Shown here piece after piece: positions 7,719 to 15,314 of a stretch of 64,000 nucleotides of DNA. The notes under the pieces are model-generated. The model ran no database searches. It was given only the letters and a program-made list of their open reading frames with translations, and was not told where the DNA came from. The first letter of the stretch is position 1, and every line of letters starts with the position of its first letter. A program made the position numbers and the translations under genes. This DNA is from Bacteroidota bacterium (GTDB taxonomy: Bacteria; Bacteroidota; Bacteroidia; Bacteroidales; Paludibacteraceae): the NCBI GenBank assembly GCA_023459355.1, contig JAEWUM010000036.1:1-64000 (forward strand), written 5' to 3'.

Positions 7719-10487
7719 ATGAAATCTTCTAAAATACTGATTTTTAACTCCTTCAAAACAGTCATTCTACTATTTAGTATGATGGCTTTTTCTTTTTCGG
7801 CATATTCGCAAACACCTGTTCCGGCAAACGACAGTCTGAACAACACCAATCCGGCCAATCAGCCGGACACTGTTAACACTGCAAATCAAACGGCAAAAAC
7901 CGGACAAAAACCAAACCAGATAGACGACGTCATCAAATACAAAGCCAATGATTCGATTGTTTTATTCGGCAACGGGACGGCCTTTCTGCATGGAGACACT
8001 GAAATTAATTATCAGCAAATCACGCTTAAAGCCGATTACGTAAAGGTAAAAATCGACAGCAGCATGGTATATGCCAAAGGAACTCAGAACGAGGAAGGCG
8101 AAATGATAGGCGAACCGGTTTTCAGTGAAGGTGAGGCTTCCTATAATTCCAAAGAGCTGAGTTATCATCTCAAAACAAAGAAAGGGTATATCCGGCACGT
8201 GGTGACACAGGAAGGCGAAGGCTATATCATCAGCGAACAAACAAAAAAATCGCCGGATAATCTTTTCTGTATGACGGGTGGAAAATATACAACCTGTGAG
8301 GACCACGATCATCCGCATTTTTATCTTAGTATTTCCAAAGGAAAAGTCAGTCCGGGTAAGTATGTAGTTACCGGTCCTGCCCATCTGGTCATTGCAGATG
8401 TTCCCCTGCCGATTGCCATTCCTTTTGGATTCTTTCCTTTCACCAGCAAATACTCATCGGGAATACTGATGCCAAACTTCACGGATGAAATGACCCGGGG
8501 CTTCGGACTTACCAACGGAGGGTATTATTTTGCCATCAACGACTATATGGATCTGGAACTAAAGGGCGATATTTACACCAAAGGTACCTGGGCCTTATCG
8601 GCAACGACGGGTTACGTCAAGAAATACAAATACAGAGGAAATTTCAGCATCAGTTACCGGGAAGATGTCACGGGAGAAAAAGATATGCCCGACTACAGCA
8701 AAGCCAACAACATGAGCATACGCTGGTCACACTCACAGGATCAAAAGGCAAACCCTAACTTTACGTTTTCATCCAGCGTTAACTTTTCGACCAGCGGATA
8801 CAACCGGAGCAACGTGAACTCCTATTACCGGCCGGAATTGAACTCAGAAAACACCAAGAGTTCGAGTGTTTCTTTTACCAAGCGTTTTCCGAACATTCCA
8901 TCGCTCAGCTTGTCCGGAAGTGTAAATATCAACCAACGCACCAAAGACTCGACCATCAACCTGAGTCTGCCGAACATCAACATAGCCTACAGCCGCTTCT
9001 ATCCTTTTAAGCGAAAGAATCCAATCGGGAAAGAACGTTGGTACGAGAAAATCTCGATGTCTTATTCCGGCGCTTTTGCCAACAGCATCAATACCAAGGA
9101 AAACAAGCTGTTGACTTCCTCTTTTTCGCGTGACTGGCAAAACGGGATGCGCCATTCAATTCCCGTATCAGCAAGTTTTAACGTATTGAAATTCATCAAC
9201 GTATCACCCAGTTTCAATTATACAGAAAGATGGTACCTCCGTTCGATTGAAAAGTCGTGGGACAATACGGCACAACGGGAAGTCAGAGACACGACCGATG
9301 GCTTCTACCGGGTATTTGACTTCAACATGGGGGTTTCGGCATCCACGAAATTATACGGTTTTTACATCCCGATTCGTTCTATTTTCGGGGATAAGATAGA
9401 CCGCATCCGGCACGTCATCACGCCCAGCATCGGCTTTGGATACACGCCCGACTTTGGTGACCCTAACTGGGGATATTACGACACCTACACACGAAGTGTC
9501 AGAAGCAGCTCCAATCCTGATGTATACACCGATTCCGATATCATTTATTCTAAATTCGAAGGTTCCCTGTATGGCTCGCCGGGACGGGGAAAGTCGGGCA
9601 GCATCAATTTCTCGCTTGGGAACAACCTGGAAATGAAACTGAGAAACGACAAAGACACCACCGGTAAGGAACCTTTCAAAAAAATCAGTCTGATCGACAA
9701 CCTCAACATAGGGGGAAGTTACAACCTGGCTGCCGACTCGATGCGGTGGTCAAATTTCTCCACCAGTTTACGACTGAAACTCTCTCAAAGTTACTCGTTG
9801 AGCCTGAGCACCAGTTTTGACCCCTACATGTTTGCCCTGAACAGCTCCGGGAATCCGATCAGGGTGAACCAGTTGCGTTGGAACAATGGCAAATTCCCGA
9901 GATTCCAGGGAACAAGCACCAGTTTCAGTTATACTTTTAACAACGATACTTTTAAAAAACTGTTTGGAAAAGACGACGGCAGTACAACGCCAGCCGGAGA
10001 AGGCGAAACATCGTTATCCGGTAACGGGGAGGATGATGGCGGGGAAGAGACCTTACAACCGGATGCAAACAAACAGAATCAAAAACCACTGTTGGCTTCT
10101 GATGATGGTTACGCGAAAGTAACTATCCCCTGGAGTCTCAGTTTTAGTTATTCAGTGAGATACGGAAACACGAATGTGTTCGACAAAGATAAAATGGAAT
10201 ACGAGATGGATTTCACCCACAACCTCAGTTTGAACGGCAGCATCACGCTAACGCCCAACTGGCGCATTACCGGGAATTCGTCCTACGATTTCAAGGTTAA
10301 GCAGTTCACCTACACCAGCATTTCGGTCAACAGAAGCCTGCATTGCTGGAACATGTCGGCGAGCATCGTGCCCTTCGGGGTTTATAAATCCTACAATTTT
10401 CATATTGGTGTAAACGCCAGTATGTTGTCGGATCTTAAATATGATAAAAGAAGCGAATACGGGGTGAACAATATCACGTGGTATTAG
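7719..10487 (+). CDS. LptD/OstA-like outer-membrane LPS assembly protein
   Basis: Large outer-membrane beta-barrel protein likely to insert lipopolysaccharide into the outer leaflet. The 922-residue protein starts with a signal peptide (about 1-31, ending FSAYSQ), then an OstA/LptA-like beta-jellyroll (about 70-190, with repeated short strands such as YQQITLKADYVKVKID), then a long barrel region rich in alternating aromatic residues. FGFFPFTSKYSSGILMPNF is a family block at the jellyroll-barrel junction. I use the ATG at 7719; an earlier TTG at 7686 would place 11 residues ahead of the signal peptide and upstream of the likely transcription start. A low-complexity Gly/Glu/Asp insert occurs near residue 765-795. 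Divergent from the amidase gene. Confidence 0.85.
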   Translation: MKSSKILIFNSFKTVILLFSMMAFSFSAYSQTPVPANDSLNNTNPANQPDTVNTANQTAKTGQKPNQIDDVIKYKANDSIVLFGNGTAFLHGDTEINYQQITLKADYVKVKIDSSMVYAKGTQNEEGEMIGEPVFSEGEASYNSKELSYHLKTKKGYIRHVVTQEGEGYIISEQTKKSPDNLFCMTGGKYTTCEDHDHPHFYLSISKGKVSPGKYVVTGPAHLVIADVPLPIAIPFGFFPFTSKYSSGILMPNFTDEMTRGFGLTNGGYYFAINDYMDLELKGDIYTKGTWALSATTGYVKKYKYRGNFSISYREDVTGEKDMPDYSKANNMSIRWSHSQDQKANPNFTFSSSVNFSTSGYNRSNVNSYYRPELNSENTKSSSVSFTKRFPNIPSLSLSGSVNINQRTKDSTINLSLPNINIAYSRFYPFKRKNPIGKERWYEKISMSYSGAFANSINTKENKLLTSSFSRDWQNGMRHSIPVSASFNVLKFINVSPSFNYTERWYLRSIEKSWDNTAQREVRDTTDGFYRVFDFNMGVSASTKLYGFYIPIRSIFGDKIDRIRHVITPSIGFGYTPDFGDPNWGYYDTYTRSVRSSSNPDVYTDSDIIYSKFEGSLYGSPGRGKSGSINFSLGNNLEMKLRNDKDTTGKEPFKKISLIDNLNIGGSYNLAADSMRWSNFSTSLRLKLSQSYSLSLSTSFDPYMFALNSSGNPIRVNQLRWNNGKFPRFQGTSTSFSYTFNNDTFKKLFGKDDGSTTPAGEGETSLSGNGEDDGGEETLQPDANKQNQKPLLASDDGYAKVTIPWSLSFSYSVRYGNTNVFDKDKMEYEMDFTHNLSLNGSITLTPNWRITGNSSYDFKVKQFTYTSISVNRSLHCWNMSASIVPFGVYKSYNFHIGVNASMLSDLKYDKRSEYGVNNITWY

Positions 10488-10500
10488 GTTATATAAAAAT

Positions 10501-10676
10501 GTCAACGGTCTACGGTCAACAGTCAACGGTCAGGGGCTTGTACGACTGTAGAACTAAAAGCGAATAGCGAATAGCGAATAACTAATAGTGAATAGCGAAT
10601 AGTGCCTGAATAACGCTGACTGTAGACTGTAGACCGTAGACCGTAGACCGTAGACCGTAGACCGTAGACTGTAGAC
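10501..10676. repeat. Composite intergenic repeat, copy 2
   Basis: Same architecture as the copy at 734-895: left arm of GTCAACGGTC/TACGGTC units, core TACGACTGTAGAACT plus GAATAGCGAATAG units ending GTGCCTGAATAACG, and a right arm with at least six GTAGACC units that is the reverse complement of the left arm type. Confidence 0.8.
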
Positions 10677-10704
10677 AATTAAAAACAAACATAAACAACA
10701 AAAA

Positions 10705-11298
10705 ATGAAAATTACAGACAACAAATTCGTAGCAACATCGTATGAATTATTCGTTGACGGCGAGAACGACGGCGAATTGGAATTAATGGAAAGAGCAACT
10801 AATGAACAACCCATGAAATTTGTATTTGGCGTGGGTATGATGTTGAAAAAATTCGAGGAAAACCTGTTTGGTCTCGAAGAAGGTCAGAACTATGAGTTCA
10901 CCATTCCGGTGGAAGAAGCTTATGGTGAGTATTTAGATGAAAATGTAATCGATCTGGATCGTTCAATCTTCGAAATTGATGGTAAATTAGACGAAAAAGT
11001 TATCTTTGCAGGAAATGTTGTACCTTTGATGGACTCTGAAGGCAATCGCTTAAACGCCCAGATAGTAGAGGTAACGTCGAGTCATGTAAAGGTTGACCTG
11101 AACCACCCGCTGGCTGGTGAGAACCTGCACTTCAAAGGTTCTATCTTAGAAGTACGCAAATCTTCGGAGCAAGAACTGGTAGAATTACTTGGTGGCCCAA
11201 GTGGCGGTTGTGGCTGCGACAGTGGCTGTGGTTGTGGTGACTCTGACGACAAACATGATCACGGTGGTGGTTGCGGCTCTGGTTGCGGTTGTCACTAA
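10705..11298 (+). CDS. FKBP-type peptidyl-prolyl isomerase, SlyD-like, with Cys/Gly/His tail
   Basis: Proline isomerase/chaperone of the SlyD type. The 197-residue protein has the FKBP fold split by an insert-in-flap region (about 70-125), with VGMMLKKFEENLFGLEEGQ near residue 45 and EEAYGEY after it. The last ~35 residues are almost only Gly, Cys, Asp and His: seven Cys in C-x-C and C-x(3)-C spacing and three His (…GCGCDSGCGCG… KHDHGGGCGSGCGCH). That is like the nickel/zinc-binding tail of SlyD, so metal binding is a good inference. It stands 27 bases before aroC. Confidence 0.9.
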   Translation: MKITDNKFVATSYELFVDGENDGELELMERATNEQPMKFVFGVGMMLKKFEENLFGLEEGQNYEFTIPVEEAYGEYLDENVIDLDRSIFEIDGKLDEKVIFAGNVVPLMDSEGNRLNAQIVEVTSSHVKVDLNHPLAGENLHFKGSILEVRKSSEQELVELLGGPSGGCGCDSGCGCGDSDDKHDHGGGCGSGCGCH

Positions 11299-11325
11299 TC
11301 ATTTTCGAATTTTAATCAGTAAAGC

Positions 11326-12399
11326 ATGTCAAATACAATCGGCAAACTGTTTACTTTTACTTCCTTTGGCGAATCTCACGGCAAAGGAATCGGAGGTATC
11401 GTGGATGGCTGTCCTCCGGGTATAGCGCTGGATGAGGATTTTATCCAACAGGAACTCGACCGGCGCAAACCGGGACAATCGGCTATTGCCACACCCAGGA
11501 AAGAGGATGACAAGGTTGAATTTCTATCCGGTGTTTTCGAAGGTAAAACCACGGGAACTCCCATCGCCTTTATCATCTGGAATCAGAATCAGCACAGCAA
11601 GGATTATGATCACCTGAAAGAAGTTTACCGACCCTCGCATGCCGATTATACGTATCAGCAAAAATATGGTATCCGTGATCACCGGGGTGGCGGGCGCAGT
11701 TCTGCGCGCGAAACCGCTTCCCGGGTGGTTGCCGGCGCCATTGCCAAATTGGTATTGCGTCAGGCTGGTGTCGATATCCGCGCGTTTACTTCGCAGGTCG
11801 GACCGATTGCCATGACGCAAACACTTGATTCGGCTGATTTATCGCTGATTGAAAGCAACATCGTCCGCTGTCCGCAACCCGACGTTGCACAGCAGATGAT
11901 AGACTATATTGCGGCGTTGAAAAAAGACGGCGACTCGACCGGCGGTATCATTTCCTGTGTCATCAGGGGTGTACCTTTGGGATGGGGAGAACCTATTTTC
12001 GATAAGTTGCAGGCTCGTCTGGCTGCTGCCATGATGAGTATCAATGCTTCGCATGGTTTCGACTACGGAAAGGGTTTCGAAGGTGTGGCGCTGAAAGGCT
12101 CGGAAATGAATGATTCTTTCATCCGGAAAGAAGACAGGATTACCACCCGAACCAATAATTCCGGAGGCATCCAGGGGGGCATCAGCAACGGGGAGGACAT
12201 TTACTTCCGGGTATTGTTCAAACCGGTAGCTACCATTTCTAAAAAACAGGACACCGTGGACACCTCGTTAACTGAAGTGGAACTGCAAGCCCGCGGACGG
12301 CACGATCCCTGCGTATTACCAAGGGCAGTACCCATTGTGGAAGCGATGGCGGCACTTACTTTAGTGGACTTATACCTGAACGCAAAAGCGACATCATGA
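11326..12399 (+). CDS. aroC: Chorismate synthase
   Basis: Last step of the shikimate pathway: reduced-flavin-dependent elimination of phosphate from EPSP to give chorismate. All family blocks are present: TSFGESHGKGIGGIVDGCPP at the N-terminus, RPSHADYTYQQKYGIRDHRG (about 100-120), GGRSSARETASRVVAGA and the C-terminal GRHDPCVLPRAVPIVEAMAA. 357 residues is the normal length. Its stop overlaps the next gene's start as ATGA. Confidence 0.97.
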   Translation: MSNTIGKLFTFTSFGESHGKGIGGIVDGCPPGIALDEDFIQQELDRRKPGQSAIATPRKEDDKVEFLSGVFEGKTTGTPIAFIIWNQNQHSKDYDHLKEVYRPSHADYTYQQKYGIRDHRGGGRSSARETASRVVAGAIAKLVLRQAGVDIRAFTSQVGPIAMTQTLDSADLSLIESNIVRCPQPDVAQQMIDYIAALKKDGDSTGGIISCVIRGVPLGWGEPIFDKLQARLAAAMMSINASHGFDYGKGFEGVALKGSEMNDSFIRKEDRITTRTNNSGGIQGGISNGEDIYFRVLFKPVATISKKQDTVDTSLTEVELQARGRHDPCVLPRAVPIVEAMAALTLVDLYLNAKATS

Positions 12400-13328
12400 G
12401 TCTGGATGACAAATGGGCGGTTATCATCAACCTGAAATCGGGCAAGAAGAATTTCAGGATTCAGATGAATTATCTTTTCAGAAAACTGAAGGATGCCAGC
12501 ATTGATTACGAACATCGCATTACGGAATTTGCCGGACACGCGGTACTGATTGCCCGGCAGTTTGCCAAAAGGCAGTTTCGCAATTTCCTCGTGGTAGGTG
12601 GCGATGGCACCATCAGCGAGGTGATTAATGGTATTTTTGACCCTTCCATCGAACACGCACCCAATCTGAAAATCGCGCTAATCCCGAGAGGAACGGGTAA
12701 CGACTGGGCCCGGTTCTGGGGTTTGTCACGCGATTACCACCATTCCATTCAAACTTTTCTGGAAGGAAAATCGCGTAAGATTGACATTGGCCGGCTTGAT
12801 TTCATCCTGGAAGGTGAACCGCAAAGCCGTTTTTTCATCAACTCGGTGGGGTTCGGTCTGGATGCCCGGGTGTGTCACAACACCAACCGGCTGAAACGTT
12901 ATGTGGGTAGCCATGCTTTTCTGTATTTTATCGCATTGGTATGGGCTGTTTTCAAATATAAACCGAAAGAAGCACATATCAGCGCTGCTGAGAAACAAAT
13001 TGACGACACGCTGTTCACGATGAACATTGCCAATGGCTGTTACAGTGGTGGCGGCATGAAACAGAACCCGGATGCAGTGCCTTACGATGGCAAACTCGAC
13101 CTGATGATGGCACGTAAACCTTCCTTCAAAGACATTCTCACTGCCTTGCCCCTGGTCTTCAATGGCAGCATTTTGGAGCATCCGGTAATAGAATCTTTTC
13201 GCACAAAAAAACTGTTGTTGAATACGCAGAACGGACGGTATTTCGAAGCTGATGGCATCGTGGTGCATTATGCGCCGCCGGTGGAGGTAAGCATCATTCC
13301 CGATGCGATTGAGATGGTGGTGCGGTAA
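12396..13328 (+). CDS. Diacylglycerol kinase-family lipid kinase
   Basis: Cytosolic lipid or sphingoid kinase of the DAGK/YegS group. Residues near the start, INLKSGKKN, are the first nucleotide-binding block, VVGGDGTISEVINGI (near 70) is the GGDGT signature, and IPRGTGNDWARFWG follows. 310 residues, complete. It overlaps aroC by four bases. The last 68 bases of this gene are duplicated at 15023-15090, on the far side of the HipBA pair; this copy is the one in frame with the protein, so it is probably the original. Confidence 0.92.
   Translation: MSLDDKWAVIINLKSGKKNFRIQMNYLFRKLKDASIDYEHRITEFAGHAVLIARQFAKRQFRNFLVVGGDGTISEVINGIFDPSIEHAPNLKIALIPRGTGNDWARFWGLSRDYHHSIQTFLEGKSRKIDIGRLDFILEGEPQSRFFINSVGFGLDARVCHNTNRLKRYVGSHAFLYFIALVWAVFKYKPKEAHISAAEKQIDDTLFTMNIANGCYSGGGMKQNPDAVPYDGKLDLMMARKPSFKDILTALPLVFNGSILEHPVIESFRTKKLLLNTQNGRYFEADGIVVHYAPPVEVSIIPDAIEMVVR
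13261..13328 (+). repeat. 68-bp direct repeat, left copy (3' end of the lipid kinase gene)
   Basis: Aligns without gaps to 15023-15090. The last 47 bases, from GGTGGAGGT to the TAA stop, differ at one position; the first 21 differ at about seven. Confidence 0.9.
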
Positions 13329-13385
13329 TATAGATACATCTATATTTTACTGTCATATTTGCATATTTATATAGATATACCTATA
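13329..13385. promoter_or_regulatory. Two palindromic operators of hipBA
   Basis: TATAGATACATCTATA (13329-13344) has perfect 7-bp arms; TATAGATATACCTATA (13370-13385) has the same arms with one mismatch. Their centres are 41 bp apart, close to four helical turns, and the second covers the promoter's -7 box. This fits autorepression by the HipB-type protein. Confidence 0.75.
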
Positions 13386-13389
13386 TTTG
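13358..13389 (+). promoter_or_regulatory. hipBA promoter
   Basis: TTTG at 13358-13361, then 20 bases, then TATATTTG at 13382-13389: a full Bacteroidetes -33/-7 promoter, 23 bases before the antitoxin ATG. Confidence 0.75.
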
Positions 13390-13411
13390 CAAAACATAAA
13401 ACAACAATGCT

Positions 13412-13711
13412 ATGCACAGTACTTTATATGAACAATCGGGCAGTGATATAATACGGCAATTAGGGAAACGCTATCAGGACTATCGCAAACGAATGGGATT
13501 CAGTCAGAAAGCCGTTGCCGAAAAATCGGGATTAAGTATATTTACCATCAGTACGTTCGAGAATGGTTCTTCAACCGGACTCACATTGGCATCATTCATT
13601 CGTTTGTTACGGGCTATTGAATGTTTGGATGAAATTGACAAACTATTACCCGAACTTCCGGTTAGTCCCAAAGCTTTGTTTAAACAACAACAGAAAAGTA
13701 AATTAACATGA
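13412..13711 (+). CDS. HipB-like XRE antitoxin
   Basis: 99-residue DNA-binding protein with a Cro/CI helix-turn-helix at about residues 18-75 (KRMGFSQKAVAEKSGLSIFT for the two recognition helices, then FENGSS). As antitoxin of a HipBA pair it should bind both the operator palindromes just upstream and the HipA kinase. Its stop overlaps the hipA start (ATGA), the usual coupling in such pairs. Confidence 0.88.
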   Translation: MHSTLYEQSGSDIIRQLGKRYQDYRKRMGFSQKAVAEKSGLSIFTISTFENGSSTGLTLASFIRLLRAIECLDEIDKLLPELPVSPKALFKQQQKSKLT

Positions 13712-14961
13712 ATTCAAATGTTGTGCTTGTCAAAATATGGGACCAACCTGTCGGATATCTTTCCTGGGATAAAAAAAACGATATTGCCGTCTTTGAATAC
13801 GAAGAAAGCTTTATCGAAAGGAATATTGATATTGCACCATTGACCATGTCCATTCATGCAACACGTAGTCGCAAGGGCATTCCATGGACTGGCAATAAAG
13901 AAAAGTTATACCTGGGACTTCCTCCTATGATTGCCGACTCATTGCCTGATAAGTGGGGACAATCGTTGTTCAACGCATGGCTACGCGATAATCATATTCC
14001 GGTAAAACAAGTATCACCGGTTGATCATCTTTCTTTTATAGGCAGTCGGGGCATGGGTGCTTTGACTTATGAGCCTGCCCGGAAACTTGGAGATGACACT
14101 GTTTTTCCTGTAGAAGTTCAGCAGTTATACGCCTTTGCAAAGCAAGTATTAAATGCCAGAGAAACAACTGTATTGAATGAAGCCAACTCGATTTTGTGGC
14201 AGGATTTAATAAAAATCAGCTCATCACCCGGCGGGAAACGACCTAAAGCCATTATTGCACTCAACAAGGAAACAAGTGAAGTGGTATCCGGACAAAGTAA
14301 TGTACCCCAAGGATTTGAACATTACATCCTAAAATACGACGACAACACATCTTTCCCTTTCGCTGCAATAGAATACATTTATTACCTGATGGCGTTGGAT
14401 GCCGGGATTACCATGATGCCATCTGAATTACGCTCATACGGTGATATGACCCATTTTTTAACGCGTCGATTTGATCGTGTAGGCAACGAACGTGTACATA
14501 CACAGACATTGGCAGCGATGTCGCCGGGCAGTGATAGCTATGAAGATTTGTTTGCTGTGATACGGCGGCTAAATCTTCCTTATGAAGACAGTCGCCAACA
14601 ATACCTGCGGATGGTTTTCAACGTGATGACACGTAATGTGGATGATCACAATAAAAACTTCAGTTTTTGCATGACACCTGATGGAATTTGGCGCTTGTCA
14701 CCTGCTTATGATTTGATTTTCAGTGTAGATTTGTCAGCACCAGCTTATATAAACAGACATTCGTTGACAATCAATGGAAAAAATCAAGACATCACGCTTA
14801 AGGATCTGGAAATATTTGCACAACAAAATGACATACAAGATTACAAGCATTTGATTGTTTCTGTCAGCAATGCAATGAGTAAGTTTAGTGCTTACGCGAA
14901 AGCATTCGGCATTAATCAGCAATTGATTGATACAATTGAAGGAGACTTTGTGAAGTTTTAA
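13708..14961 (+). CDS. HipA-family serine/threonine kinase toxin
   Basis: Toxin kinase; characterised HipA proteins phosphorylate aminoacyl-tRNA synthetases and cause growth arrest. The 417-residue protein has the N-terminal coupling domain (about 5-110) and the C-terminal kinase domain: the phosphorylatable SSPGGKRPK loop at 172-180, the ATP lysine in ILKYDD near 209, LTRRFDR at 251-257, the catalytic loop NVDDHNKN at 310-317, and AYDL with the metal-binding Asp at 335. All key residues are present, so it should be active. Together with the antitoxin it occupies almost all of the segment between the two 68-bp repeats. Confidence 0.93.
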   Translation: MNSNVVLVKIWDQPVGYLSWDKKNDIAVFEYEESFIERNIDIAPLTMSIHATRSRKGIPWTGNKEKLYLGLPPMIADSLPDKWGQSLFNAWLRDNHIPVKQVSPVDHLSFIGSRGMGALTYEPARKLGDDTVFPVEVQQLYAFAKQVLNARETTVLNEANSILWQDLIKISSSPGGKRPKAIIALNKETSEVVSGQSNVPQGFEHYILKYDDNTSFPFAAIEYIYYLMALDAGITMMPSELRSYGDMTHFLTRRFDRVGNERVHTQTLAAMSPGSDSYEDLFAVIRRLNLPYEDSRQQYLRMVFNVMTRNVDDHNKNFSFCMTPDGIWRLSPAYDLIFSVDLSAPAYINRHSLTINGKNQDITLKDLEIFAQQNDIQDYKHLIVSVSNAMSKFSAYAKAFGINQQLIDTIEGDFVKF

Positions 14962-15022
14962 CAGGACAATGAGCGAAGTGCAGATTCCAGACTCAGGTGT
15001 TGCGCATTGTACTGCGCCGGTG

Positions 15023-15090
15023 TGGTGTATTGTACTGCACCGGTGGAGGTTAGCATCATTCCCGATGCGATTGAGATGGTGGTGCGGTAA
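15023..15090 (+). repeat. 68-bp direct repeat, right copy (orphan 3' end of the lipid kinase gene)
   Basis: A detached copy of the end of the lipid kinase gene including its stop codon. Upstream of it, 14998-15022 repeats a part of the same sequence (GCATTGTACTGCGCCGGTG), i.e. a partial tandem duplication. No protein can be made from it. Confidence 0.88.
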
Positions 15091-15112
15091 CTTCCATGCA
15101 ATGATGCCGGAG

Positions 15113-15230
15113 GTTGCTTCGTCGTGCTTTACACTCCTCGCAATGACGGTAGTTGCTTCGTCGTGCTTTACACTCCTCGCAATGACGGAGGTTGCCACGC
15201 CACTCACTTCGTTCGTTCCTCGCAATGACA
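15113..15230. repeat. 39-bp tandem repeat (GTTGCTTCGTCGTGC family)
   Basis: Units start at 15113, 15152 and 15191; the first two are nearly identical (GTTGCTTCGTCGTGCTTTAC… CTCGCAATGACGG), the third is diverged. This is a common non-coding repeat; the peptides it encodes in other frames are artefacts. Confidence 0.85.
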
Positions 15231-15251
15231 GATGGTCGCAACATTTACGAT

Positions 15252-15300
15252 ATTATAAAATAAGGGTCAGCTGCTAAGCAGCTGACCCTTATTTTATAAT
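15252..15300. terminator. Bidirectional terminator
   Basis: A 49-base palindrome with 24-bp perfect arms (ATAAAATAAGGGTCAGCTGC in the left arm) and a single central base. The A/T-rich ends give a T tract on both strands. It ends 14 bases after the stop of the minus-strand T9SS gene at 15315. Confidence 0.85.
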
Positions 15301-15314
15301 ATTTATATCACCAC

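Noticed and set aside
14734..15244. Minus-strand frames rich in RHCEECKARRSN-like peptides
   Set aside because: They are translations of the 39-bp GTTGCTTCGTCGTGC repeat, a known annotation artefact.
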